Shown here: positions 52,633 through 62,404 of the stretch, one piece after another
Numbering within the stretch: the stretch's first letter is position 1
Layout: each line of letters starts with the position of its first letter
DNA from: Sporocytophaga sp.
GTDB taxonomy: Bacteria > Bacteroidota > Bacteroidia > Cytophagales > Cytophagaceae
Reading direction: 5' to 3'
Assembly: GCA_024707265.1 (NCBI GenBank)
Contig: JANQAB010000002.1
Location: 1,227,281-1,291,280 of the forward strand
Length of the DNA: 64,000 nt
Position numbers and translations under genes: made by a program
Notes under the pieces: generated by a model
The model's database searches: none
What the model saw: the letters and a program-made list of their open reading frames with translations, nothing else
What the model was told of the DNA's origin: nothing

Positions 52633-52674
52633 TTTTTATCCGTATCTTTTCAGGATTGAAGAATCATTTATGTT

Positions 52675-54808
52675 ATGCAATCGAAATACATGAGAGCTTT
52701 TCTAACTATCATATTTCTGTTGGTTGTCGTATTGGCCCAAGCACAGCAATCAACTTTTTTTAAGAGAATAGATTTTCGGATCGATACTGCTGAATATCAT
52801 TACCCTAAAGATTCAAGAGTTTATAAGGATGAAAAAACTTTGTTTTTTAAAGCGGAAAACAAAGATGAGATTATGGAAATAATTCTATATCCTGAAGAGG
52901 AGATAAAGATAAAGCGACTACATATTGCAGGATCTTCAGATTACATAGTGCTTGATTCTTTAAAGGAAATAGGAAATAAGTATTTCAGAGGAAAGATAAG
53001 GTTACAAAATCTTCCGGATATTAAATTTCTAAGATTGGTGATGATTGCAGAAACTGATGAAGGCTTGATCACGGATGAAATAAAGATGAGTCCTTTCTTC
53101 GAAACCTTTGTTGGGGCGCCTTCTGAGCTTCAGGATCTGTATTTAGGCGAAGACAGGACTATTGAGCTTTCTGCAAAGAATATTTTTAACATCAGAATTC
53201 CTTCTGACTGGCAGGTAGCTGGTCCTCTCAAGTTCAGACTGCAAAAGGGAGATAATCATATTAAACTTTTTATTCACCCTGAAAGCTTGGGTTATAAAGA
53301 CTTGATTTTAAATCTTAAGACTGTAGCTCCTTTTCTGAAAGGTAATAAAGAATTAAGTTTTGATCTTCCACCTGTCAAATTAAAGTTTAATATAAAGCCA
53401 AGTCGCATTGGTTATGTGAATCTTGACAGAAATGAATTCTTCCTTGATCCAGCTTCACTTCATACAGAAGAAGTACAGATTGATTTTCACAGAAATTTTG
53501 AACTTGGAAAAACCTATAGGGTAGAAAATCAACAAAAGCCCGGAGGTCGCCTTGTTGCAGAATTGTATACAATCTCAGTGGTGGGAAACAGTAATAAAAT
53601 TCTGGCTGTCTTGAGGCCCTATACACTTCATAAAATATCTGAAGGTTATCTGTTTATTAAAGATGGTGATGAACTTGAGTTTATTACTAATTTTAATGTA
53701 TTGGAAAAGCCTACCATTGAGAATATATCTGTGCTTAGGGAGGGGCAGGATTGGACAAGCAGCACTGTGGTTTATCCCGGAGAAAGAGTGGAAGTGAAGA
53801 TAGAGGGGAGAGGACTTTCTAAAGCTGATTTTTATTTTGACGGAGTGAAAGATGTCAAATATGATACAACAAGAACTTCCGATAATGTTAAATTCTATCT
53901 TATAAGAATTCCAACGGATATTATAAAAAAGAAGAATTTCTCTTTATATGAATGGAACCATCACTAAGTATGACCTTCAGTTGAGAGAGTTTCAGATACC
54001 CAAGGCTTTAGGGTTTGTAGGATTGAGTTATGATAAAGAAGTGTTCCCGCTTTCGGGAAATGTCTTTAATAAACCTGTTCTGACAAGAGCACCAATTAAA
54101 GATATCAACATCGTATTTTTTGAGAATAATATTGATACTAAGGCCAGATTCTATGGAAAGCAGTACCTGAATATTGAGGTACGGATCTACAATACTAAAA
54201 GTGATCTTATTGAATTCCAAAAGATAGAAAATGTAGTTGTTTGTCCAGGAGAAGCCTCTCCGAGATATTTTTTCTATGATGTCAAAGATTGTAAAAAAGG
54301 AGAGATAAATATTAACGACTATCTGTTGCACAAGACCTATGATATGGAAGGGTGGTGGAAGCTTGAGATTACCATAAAACATAACGATCAGAAATATAGC
54401 CTTCCTGGATATTCACAGAAAATTACTTTTATTAAGGAAATGGTAACAGCACTGGATCTTCAGGTTTCCTTTCCTACAGGGCTCTTGGTAAAGAAGTTTT
54501 CTCAGTCTGGCTTTGGTAATTTGACAGGTATAAGTATAGCCTTTCTTGCTCAGTTCAGTTTCTATGATCAACAAAAGGTTGGTAAACTTAAGCCGTATAA
54601 GGTGGGAGCTGGGTTTATTGCTTTGGATATTTTTAACCTGAGTGAAAATAATAAGCAGCGAGATCTAGGCTTTGTAGTACTTGGCTCATTATTCCCGGTC
54701 AGAAAAGAATCCAAGTTTAGTTTTCCTTTATATGCAGGCTGTGGGTATCTCTTAAAGAACAATACTTTCTTTGTTGTATTTGGTCCGGGGGTGACATTTA
54801 ATTTCTAA
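52675..54808 (+). CDS. Large exported protein with beta-barrel-like C terminus (frameshift near 53925-53930)
   Basis: A signal peptide (FLTIIFLLVVVLAQAQQ) is followed by a beta-rich body, about 430 residues in the first frame, with IPT/Ig-like character in KPTIENISVLREGQDW and VVYPGERVEVKIEGRGL. Removing one base of the six-A run 53925-53930 joins TDIIKRRISLY to MNGTITKYDLQL, giving about 710 residues. The last 130 residues (DLQVSFPTGLLVK, YKVGAGFIALDIFN, FPLYAGCGYLLK, FVVFGPGVTFNF) are amphipathic strands ending in Phe, typical of outer-membrane barrels. I do not recognise the family. It lies 42 bases after deoC. Confidence 0.65.
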
Positions 54809-55076
54809 ATTGATAAAAAGAAAAAGTAAACTTTTACAAACACTTTTACCTTGAATTCAGTTATGCAGCGATGCGAAAGGGTGGTAACTCTTCTAATGTT
54901 GAGCTTTTAACATCTGAGCGCTCCACAAGAATAAGATTGAGCTATCTGGCAGATGGATGATTGAAGTTGCAAATTATTTGTATCCATCAGATCCTTCAGT
55001 GCTCAGGATGACAGAGTAGGATTGATATAGAATACTTTTTCAAATCAGATTCAAATAACTTCTTAATTATTACAAA
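54809..55076. other. Intergenic region with a possible dispersed repeat
   Basis: No ORF. The stretch CAGATCCTTCAGTGCTCAGG followed by ATGACAGAGTAGG (about 54987-55020) resembles a dispersed intergenic motif seen in many Bacteroidota genomes (from memory). The remainder is plain AT-rich sequence leading to the reductase gene. Confidence 0.3.
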
Positions 55077-56111
55077 ATGAAATACAAACTTTTTGGAAAG
55101 AGCGGTCTCAGGGTGTCTGAGCTTTGTCTTGGCACTATGACTTTTGGCGGTGACTGGGGATATGGAGCTGATAAAGACGAGTGTCAGAAGATGTTTGACA
55201 TCTTTATTAAAGCAGGAGGGAATTTTATAGACACGGCTAACCGCTATACAGAAGGTACCAGTGAAAAATTTGTAGGGGACTTTATCGCAAGTGATCGATC
55301 CAGATTTGTGGTTGCCACCAAATATTCACTATATAACAGAATGCATGATGTGAATGCTGCAGGCAATCATAGAAAGAATCTTGTGCAGTCGCTTGAAGGA
55401 AGTCTGAAAAGATTAAAAACAGAATACGTAGATGTTCTGTATCTCCATGCATGGGATTTTACAACACCTGTAGAAGAGGTATTGAGAGCATTGGATGATC
55501 TTGTAAGGGCAGGAAAGGTATTTTACATTGCCATAAGCGACACACCAGCATGGATCATCTCTATGTCCAATGCTATTGCAGAGTTGAGGGGCTGGTCTTC
55601 CTTTGCAGGTATGCAGGTGGAATATAGTCTGCTACAGCGTACGCCAGAGCGGGAGTTTCTGCCTATGGCAAGACACCTGGATATTGCAGTGACAGCATGG
55701 GCGCCGATAGCAGGAGGTGCACTGACTGGAAAATACCTTGGCGGTGGAGGAGATGGTAACAGACTAAAACCTGATAGTGTAAGATTAAATGCCCGCAATC
55801 AGGAAATCGTATCCTCTGTAAGAGAAATAGCAGAGGAGGCTGGCTGCTCCTGTGCACAGGTGGCCCTGAACTGGTTAAGACAGAAGAACCAGGTGGTGAT
55901 ACCGGTCATAGGTGCCAGAAAAGAAAATCAGATGAGAGAAAATATGGCCTGCCTGAATTTTAAACTCACTAACGATCAGATAAAAAGACTGGATGAGGCA
56001 AGCAAAATAGAGCTGGGATTTCCTCATGATTTTTTGGTGAATGATGGCATGAGAAATAATTTATATGGAGGAATGAGGCATGCCATGGAAAATCACAGGG
56101 AAAAGTGGTAA
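55077..56111 (+). CDS. Aldo/keto reductase
   Basis: A 344-residue NADPH-dependent oxidoreductase. The catalytic tetrad is visible: Asp and Tyr in NFIDTANRYTEGTSE, Lys in FVVATKYSLYN, His in VLYLHAWDFTT. The cofactor region reads VTAWAPIAGGALTGKYLGG and VIPVIGARKENQMRENM. It resembles the YajO/Tas branch. The substrate cannot be told from sequence. It stands alone directly before a tRNA gene. Confidence 0.92.
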   Translation: MKYKLFGKSGLRVSELCLGTMTFGGDWGYGADKDECQKMFDIFIKAGGNFIDTANRYTEGTSEKFVGDFIASDRSRFVVATKYSLYNRMHDVNAAGNHRKNLVQSLEGSLKRLKTEYVDVLYLHAWDFTTPVEEVLRALDDLVRAGKVFYIAISDTPAWIISMSNAIAELRGWSSFAGMQVEYSLLQRTPEREFLPMARHLDIAVTAWAPIAGGALTGKYLGGGGDGNRLKPDSVRLNARNQEIVSSVREIAEEAGCSCAQVALNWLRQKNQVVIPVIGARKENQMRENMACLNFKLTNDQIKRLDEASKIELGFPHDFLVNDGMRNNLYGGMRHAMENHREKW

Positions 56112-56133
56112 TATTTGAATTCTGATTTTGGAA

Positions 56134-57761
56134 TTATCTTGAAATACTCATAAATTTGTAAAACCAACATTGATGCCCAGGTGGTGAAACTGGTAGACAT
56201 ATACGTTTGAGGTGCGTATGCCGTAAGGCGTGGGGGTTCAAATCCCCCCTTGGGTACTTGACAGGAAAAGCTGACTTTTTAGTCAGCTTTTTTGCTTTAA
56301 AATCTGCTTCAAAACCCTTCAAAGCTAATATTACCTCACTTTCACGGGTGGTTCGACACTTGTTATTTTCAATCATTAGATTTTCTGGAAAGATTGAACC
56401 AATGATCTTCTGCTTATTTTCAATGGTTGCTTTATCATAAAAAGCTTTAAGATTTTGAATCAGATTAATTCCGAATTTCAAGTACTTTGTGAAATTGGTT
56501 TCGATGCTTCTTAAGTCCTCAAGTTTTTCAGCCAGATCTTTTATCTCCTCTTTGAATTTAGGTTTCATAAAAAGATAACTGTCTTTCTCTATTTCGTTGA
56601 GAACATATTTCTCTTCAAGAGCAGCAAGTTTCTTTTTCTGAAATATTGATCTGTTCAGCGAGTTTTTTAATCTCCTTTTCGTTGTCTTTCCTCCTCTGAT
56701 TTGTAAATGCTACCCATTACTTCAAGATATAAGGATGCAATTTCAGGCTTTACAGCTATTTCATCGAAATAATCATACAATGCATTGTGAGCGACTTCTA
56801 CAGGCATCCTTTCTCCACAATCAGGTCTGCAATGATAGTAGTTGTAATAATTGTTTCTGCCTTTTGAAGAACTGCTTGTCATTATTCTGCTACATCTTGG
56901 ACAGGTTAGCATTGATCTGAGAGGCATGGCTTCATTTAACTTGTCATAATGTTTCTTCTTGCCCTTCATTTTTGTCCTAAAGACTTTCTGTACTTTATTG
57001 AATAACTCTTCAGAAACTATCGGCTCGTGTAAACCCTGAATAATCTGAGCTTCTTCATCTTTATATTCGGCTACATAAACCTTACCCATATAAAGAACAT
57101 TTTTAAGCAATTCAGGGAATCTTGTTCTGCTTACTTTAAGACCTTTTTTCCACATGATGCGCCTTAATTCTTCGGCAGCATAATTGCCTGTGGAAAATAA
57201 TTCAAATGCTTCAAGAACAAGATGCTGTTGTTCTCCTAAAAAAAGTAATGGCTTATTTAAATGATCTCTGCCGTTTTTAAATCCAATAGGCGCAGTTCCA
57301 GTCCAACGACCCTCTTTGAAGCTTCTGCGCATCCCCATTTTGGTATTAATTCCTCTGACATCATTGTCTATCTCTGGAATAGTGAGATAAATGGATAGCA
57401 TCATCTTATTATGAGGAATGGAAAAATCAATCCATTGTTCGATAGCGTTAACCTCAATATTCATCTCGGAAAACTTTTTGATTTCCTGTAGAGCATCTGT
57501 CTGGTTTCTTGAAAAACGATCCCATTTGCTTACGAGAATATAGTCAACCTCTCTCTTGTGTGCTTTACTGTATTTAAAAAGTTTTTTATACTCGGGCCTG
57601 TCAAAGTTTTTTGCTGAATAATCTTCTTTATAAATATCAACAACTTCCCATCCTTTGATTTCGCAAAATTTAGTTAGAATCAATTCCTGATGTCCCAAAC
57701 TGTAACCATACTTAGCCTGCTCATCCGTTGACACTCTTACGTACAGAATTACCCTTTTCAT
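56134..57761 (-). CDS. Large serine recombinase (integrase) of an element at tRNA-Leu, frameshifted near its 3' end
   Basis: Resolvase domain from 57761: YVRVSTDEQAKYGYSL with the catalytic Ser in VRVSTDEQ, and DYILVSKWDRFSRNQ. Recombinase domain (MGMRRSFKEGRWTGTAPIGFKN), zinc ribbon (LTCPRCSRIM ... HCRPDC), then a coiled coil in other frames: the frame ends at 56667, continues as DNEKEIKKLAEQINISEK, and after a second shift as KKLAALEEKYVLNEIEKD and MKPKFKEEIKDL. The last 40 residues (RGDLNPHALRH...) are the antisense of tRNA-Leu, so the native stop after integration is unclear. The two shifts fall in short runs, so real decay is possible. Confidence 0.8.
56175..56256 (+). tRNA. tRNA-Leu (anticodon GAG)
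   Basis: An 82-base cloverleaf: acceptor GCCCAGG with CTTGGGT plus A, D-arm GGTGAAACTGGTAGAC, anticodon stem TACGT/GCGTA with loop TTGAGGT (GAG at 34-36), a variable arm TGCCGTAAGGCGT of class II type, and T-arm GGGGGTTCAAATCCCCC. The large variable arm and GAG anticodon fit Leu decoding CUU/CUC. CCA is not encoded. A serine-recombinase frame runs through it on the other strand, marking it as an integration target. Confidence 0.92.
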
Positions 57762-57960
57762 TGTCTTTCAGAATTTGTTTAAAAATTTCATAATCAATTG
57801 CTCCCAGAAGATACAAAATATCTCTGACTCTCTTAGCTTCCTGCTCAGAGTACTTCCCTCCATTGCTGTTAAGTATCTTTCTGCAATACTCAACAGACAG
57901 CCTTCTTTTTTTCTTCCATCCCCACGAATCATTCAAGTTCAAACCAATAAGTACCAGCAT
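57721..57960 (-). CDS. Small conserved protein upstream of the recombinase
   Basis: A 79-residue protein whose 3' end overlaps the recombinase start by 41 bases in another frame. The core KKRRLSVEYCRKILNSNGGKYSEQEAKRVRDILYLLGAIDYEI resembles short helical proteins that precede recombinases in Bacteroidota elements, with an 'x-E-x-x-x-x-R-D-x-L-Y-x-L' helix. It could help or control the recombinase. The true start may be a little further in than ATG 57960. Confidence 0.6.
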   Translation of the reverse strand: MLVLIGLNLNDSWGWKKKRRLSVEYCRKILNSNGGKYSEQEAKRVRDILYLLGAIDYEIFKQILKDNEKGNSVRKSVNG

Positions 57961-58199
57961 TTTCGATTTTTTAAGAGTTTTTTACATCATTTATTTAAAT
58001 AAAGTTGTTAAATTACTTGTAATTTTAATAACTTTTTCTTAAAATTGCAAGTAAATGACAATATTTATTTTATGGCTATTGCATAATAATATTAATGTAA
58101 AATAGAGTTTTTTTATGATTAATAACCTTATATTTTGGTATTATAAATAACTAAAAATAATAACTAATTGGGGTATCAATCATTAAAGAATTGTGGGGT

Positions 58200-58898
58200 A
58201 TGAAGAAGCCGAAGAAGATAACAGTTAAGTTTTTTGTGCATGAAAGCCTTAAGCCTAAAGTAGAAGATGGTGTAGAGCGTTTTCCGCTATATATGAGAAT
58301 AACTTATCAGAGACGTAATACAATGCTGAAAAGCTTCTATGGTGGGTATTATAAAGATCTGAAAGAAGTGGAAAAGCTTCACTATCCTGGGTTTCTGGAA
58401 TTTGAAGAGCGGAACATTCAAAAGACTATAAATTATGAGATAGCGAAATTAGGAGAAGCCTTTGATTTAAAAGGAGTACATGAGAAATATGAAGTGTATT
58501 GTATCGGCATTTATAAAATACTTGAAAGTTATTTTAAGAATGTTCTCTGGATGGCTGCACTTAGAAGTGAACCTGCTGAATATGCAAAGGCTTTAAATTT
58601 TTCTGATGAAGAAGTTAGTTTTGAAACACTGTTTCAAATTGGCAGGAAAATATATCCCGTAATTGATAAGCATTTGCCTAAAGATTTTGAAGAGGAAATA
58701 GAGATCTATCAACTTTTTACAAAGTTATATCAGGGTTCATTTTTTCAATATACGTTTCCTACAGTAGTAGAATGGCTGGACGGTTCTGCCATAACTGATT
58801 ATCGCAAAAAACTGGATACTTTTTTGAAAGGCGATAAAAGAAAACTTGAAAGACATATTGCTGTCATTAACAGGATCGTTAATACAGGTATAAGCTAG
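58200..58898 (+). CDS. Protein with Arm-type integrase-like N terminus, no catalytic domain
   Basis: About 232 residues. The start KKITVKFFVHESLKPKVEDGVERFPLYMRITYQRRNTML resembles the arm-site DNA-binding beta domain at the N terminus of Bacteroidota tyrosine recombinases, followed by a helical part (ESYFKNVLWMAALRSEPAEY, FETLFQIGRKIYPVIDKHLP). No tyrosine-recombinase catalytic residues are present. ATG 58200 is chosen; TTG 58191 is an alternative. It belongs to the mobile element; a DNA-binding accessory role is inferred. Confidence 0.55.
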   Translation: MKKPKKITVKFFVHESLKPKVEDGVERFPLYMRITYQRRNTMLKSFYGGYYKDLKEVEKLHYPGFLEFEERNIQKTINYEIAKLGEAFDLKGVHEKYEVYCIGIYKILESYFKNVLWMAALRSEPAEYAKALNFSDEEVSFETLFQIGRKIYPVIDKHLPKDFEEEIEIYQLFTKLYQGSFFQYTFPTVVEWLDGSAITDYRKKLDTFLKGDKRKLERHIAVINRIVNTGIS

Positions 58899-58972
58899 TA
58901 ACAGATACGAAAATAAAGGCAGTTTTTTAATTATAGCTTATTGGTATTCGTCAAATCAAATTAGTCAAAAAG

Positions 58973-59476
58973 ATGGGAGTAAGAAAAGATCGTTATCATA
59001 GAGATAGTCTGGAGCTTCTTTATGATTATTTGAGGACTTATGAGAAATCTAAAAAGCCAGTCGAGTTTGAAGTGTATGTAGATGAGGTGAAGGCTGTATC
59101 AAGGACTTCTGATATTTCATCTATCATTTACCATGAACTCCTTGTTAATGATGAAACAAAGGTTGTGAGCTTTATTTTATATCGAGGCAAAAGCAATCAC
59201 AATGACAAGTACCTATTTTACACTGGGGAGATTCCAAAGGATAAGGATGTTTCAGAAAAGGAACAAGAATTCCTGATTAAGCAGAGAATTGAGATGGAAC
59301 GTATCAGGCTTGAGGTGGAACATTTGAGGAAGGAAAATGGAGAATTGAAAGCTAAGAATAAAGAACTGAAAGTGGCATACAAAACCATTGTCAGAGAAAT
59401 TGAAGTTCTTAAATCAACAAGCGATAAAGACTTTTTGAATAAAATCTCTGGTCTTTTAAACAGCATTTTAAAATGA
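58973..59476 (+). CDS. Element-borne hypothetical protein with C-terminal coiled coil
   Basis: A 167-residue protein. Residues 1-85 form a compact alpha/beta-like region (EFEVYVDEVKAVSRTSDISSIIYHELLVND, KVVSFILYRGKS), and residues 90-140 are a strong coiled coil (IEMERIRLEVEHLRKENGELKAKNKELK). It is unrecognised. It lies 74 bases after the previous gene and is closed by its own terminator. Confidence 0.6.
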   Translation: MGVRKDRYHRDSLELLYDYLRTYEKSKKPVEFEVYVDEVKAVSRTSDISSIIYHELLVNDETKVVSFILYRGKSNHNDKYLFYTGEIPKDKDVSEKEQEFLIKQRIEMERIRLEVEHLRKENGELKAKNKELKVAYKTIVREIEVLKSTSDKDFLNKISGLLNSILK

Positions 59477-59498
59477 GATATTGAAAATCTAACTATCG

Positions 59499-59532
59499 AA
59501 AAGGAGAATCAGAAATGGTTCTCCTTTTATTT
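59499..59532 (+). terminator. Rho-independent terminator after 58973-59476
   Basis: AAAAGGAGAA and TTCTCCTTTT form a perfect 10-bp stem with a 10-base loop followed by ATTTTTA, 22 bases after the stop. Confidence 0.85.
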
Positions 59533-59605
59533 TTAAAGCAATTGGTGATGGCTAAATATTTCTTGCTGACCTATATCAAATATTCGTTAATATGCTTTAA
59601 TATAA

Positions 59606-62292
59606 TTACTTATGGTTATGAAAAGAGGTGGATAGGGCGAGCCTTATACGTCTCATTTTTTCTTCTTCATGATGAGATGTACTTTTTAACGTCCCTGAAT
59701 CAAAGTATGCAAAATCAGATATATTTAATCGACCATCCCAATCGTCATTTCCATAATCACCTCCAATGATTAGTTTCTCACCAACAGAAGTCCATATAAT
59801 TTCCAAGTCATTTTCGTTAAGTACTTTTAACAAGACATCTTTTCTAACTAATAGACAAGAAATGGTTTCACAATTTACACTTGGGTCGAAACAAATCACT
59901 TCTCCTTTTTTATTTAAAAACTCACCTTCTACTTTTGAATATTGCATGTCAAGTAACTTAAATAGGAGGTTACTTGGCTTATAGAAGCTTATGGCTTCTT
60001 CCTTTGATGCATCGTATTCTTTTTCCCATGAAAAGCGGATGGTTGTATTTGCTGTATTACAAACCTTTTCATCTGATTTATCATCGTATAGTTCATCCCA
60101 TTCACTTCCCCCATAGTAATAGGTGTTGAAAGTCTTATTAGCAGAGGCCCAATAGTATTCTCTACTATACATTTCGTATCTGTTTGCACATTCCGACAAA
60201 CCGCATCCTCTTAAATTTCTATTTGATAGATAATCGCTTATCTTTTTCAAATCTCTCTTATGTATGATATGACTGCTTAAATCATAAAATAAGCGTTTTT
60301 GAGGGGTTTCATATTTTTCTTCACCTAATGGAGTTGGCTCTATCCATGAAGGAAGCACTTCAAGAATTAGCCATTCTATTCCATCGTTATCAGTTACATT
60401 TATTAAGCTTGTCGGATTAGGCAAATCGTCTGTGATGAAAATCCAATCTTTATTCTCATGCTTCCAATTTGCATATACAAAAGAATTCCACCAATAGGTT
60501 GCCGATTCGTCTTTAGGATTGCCTTTAATAATCATTGTAGGGTCAATATCCCTAACATATGGATTCCAAGGACCTTCATACTTTTCTTCTTTTGCATTCT
60601 TGCTATACGAATTTTCATACATTGGACAGTTATCTGAAACACGTGCTAATATTTCGTGGAGAGCAATCCATTGATATTTTTTTCCAATTCGTTCTTCATT
60701 ATGAGAATATCTTCCTGTAAATCCAATCTTCCTATCGAATAACCCGTGTTTTTCAGTATCATATCCATATTTCTCGATAATCCATTTTACCGCAAGGTTA
60801 CTAAAGGCATCAGCATCCACTTGCCAATCAGATAATGCTCTTTGAAAAACATACCTACCAAAATCACCATATCCTCCTCTTTTCTCAGTTCTCATTGAAC
60901 TCATTATTGAGTTTTGACTCCAATATTGTTCTTTAAAGTTCTTGCCATTATAATCAAACTTAAACTTTTTAATGTCCTCGTGAGTGGGCAAGGAAGTTGG
61001 CAAATCGCTTTTGAAAGGAGGTTGAGTTTTTGATAATTCAAAATCAAATTTATGGCCTTTGAATATTGCAAATTCTATTATTCCCTTTGCGTAATCTCGT
61101 AACAGAATATCAGGAACTACATATTCTGTATAAAACACCGATTGATAGACACATTCACCTAAAGGTTTTAACATTTCTATATTACTTGTTCTGACAGCGC
61201 AACCGTAAGCAACAGCATATAGTCGTTGTAGAACATATGGGTCATTTACTTTTTCAAATATTTTAATTAGTTGAATTATAACATTAATCCTTTCTTCCAA
61301 TAAACAAACTAAGGCTTTAGTGGCAGAATCTCTTAATGTTCGGTTACAACTTGTCATAAACCAAAACATTGTTTGACACATTAAGCGAATTGATTCATCC
61401 GAAATATTATTTCTATTATCATCTGTCCAGGCCCAATCAATCATCCTTTTAAGTGGCGTAACTTGGTTCGAATATGCGGAATATTGTCTATGAATATATT
61501 GTGTCCACCATGCATCTCGGTCCGCCATACTAAATTCCCATAGATGATTATGTAGAAAATCACTATTAAAATAGTTTTTTGGATTGGATGTAACTAATAA
61601 GATAGTTTTAAGAAAGTAATCGTGATACCCTAATTTTTCAACTACTATATCGTTTATATATTGCTTTAATTTTTCTGTCAGAGTTTCCTTCTTCCGCCAA
61701 ATAATACTGTCTATTAAAGCAATTGCTATAGTTTCAAACTCTCTTGCATCTTCAGCAGCTTCATATAACTCTATATTCGCTTGTTCAGGTAGTTGAATCG
61801 ATAGAGCTTCAATTATTCCTCTGTTATACCTTGCCTCATCTTCAGTTTTTAATATCTCAAATAGTTTTGAACCAGTGGAAAAAAGAACTCTTAGGGTTAT
61901 CCTTGTTTAAAAATTTGGATAATAAAAATGAAGCAATTAGATGATCGCTAAACCTTTCATATGAAATGTAAATAACATTAAAATGCTTATAGTCTCTATT
62001 CCAATGAATGTTTTCTGTTAGAATACCTTCTGATATTAAGTCTTTAAAAAATTGTGGTTTGTTAATTATGGCTTTCGTTTCTTTCATTTCAGTTATGAAT
62101 GAAAAACAATCTTCGAACTCCATAAATGAGTGATTGGTATCAGCGATTTCTGACGCAACCTTTCCTACTACATTTTGAACTATTCTTAAATTTCTTGGTA
62201 AGTTGTGTTTGTCAGATATTGTTTCGTTTATAGTATCCAAATAGAAATTTATAATTGCCGAAATACCTTCATGTCCATCGGGAATTTCATGT
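59606..62292 (-). pseudogene. C-terminal part of a large STAND/Avs-like (putative anti-phage) protein, frameshifted and cut by IS21
   Basis: Minus-strand reading from about 62292 gives a helical region, then a winged-helix-like stretch (FFKDLISEGILTEN and YISYERFSDHLIASFLL), typical of the end of STAND/NACHT ATPase modules. The frame stops at 61857 after HWFKTI, but removing one base of the four-T run 61865-61868 reads HWFKLFEILKTEDEARYN and continues unbroken through 61856-61529 into the ORF ending at 59606. The long C-terminal part (YGDFGRYVFQRALSDW, ERIGKKYQWIALHEILARVSDN) resembles the sensor half of Avs-type STAND proteins; this family match is from memory. The ATPase core and N-terminal effector are missing, displaced by the IS21 insertion. 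Confidence 0.6.
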
Positions 62293-62311
62293 TGTAGTCG
62301 GAAAACAAAAC

Positions 62312-62365
62312 TGCACAGTTTTCGGAAAATAAGAGTGCACAGAAATTGGCAACAAGAATGCACAG
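62312..62365 (+). repeat. Three spaced TGCACAG repeats at the IS21 left end
   Basis: TGCACAG occurs at 62312-62318, 62336-62342 and 62359-62365, spaced 24 and 23 bases, each followed seven or so bases later by GG (TTTTCGG, AAATTGG). This spacing suits transposase-binding sites at an IS21 end. Confidence 0.75.
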
Positions 62366-62404
62366 GTAAGCTACTTTCGTCGATAGGAAAAAATCGACGA
62401 GTAA

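Noticed and set aside
56134..56260. A C-terminal recombinase domain in the RGDLNPHALRH region
   Set aside because: This is the antisense translation of the tRNA-Leu gene, not a protein domain.
59515..59769. 84-codon + strand ORF beside the STAND-like gene
   Set aside because: Its first codons are the terminator hairpin of the preceding gene and the rest is antisense to the end of the STAND-like frame; no family likeness.
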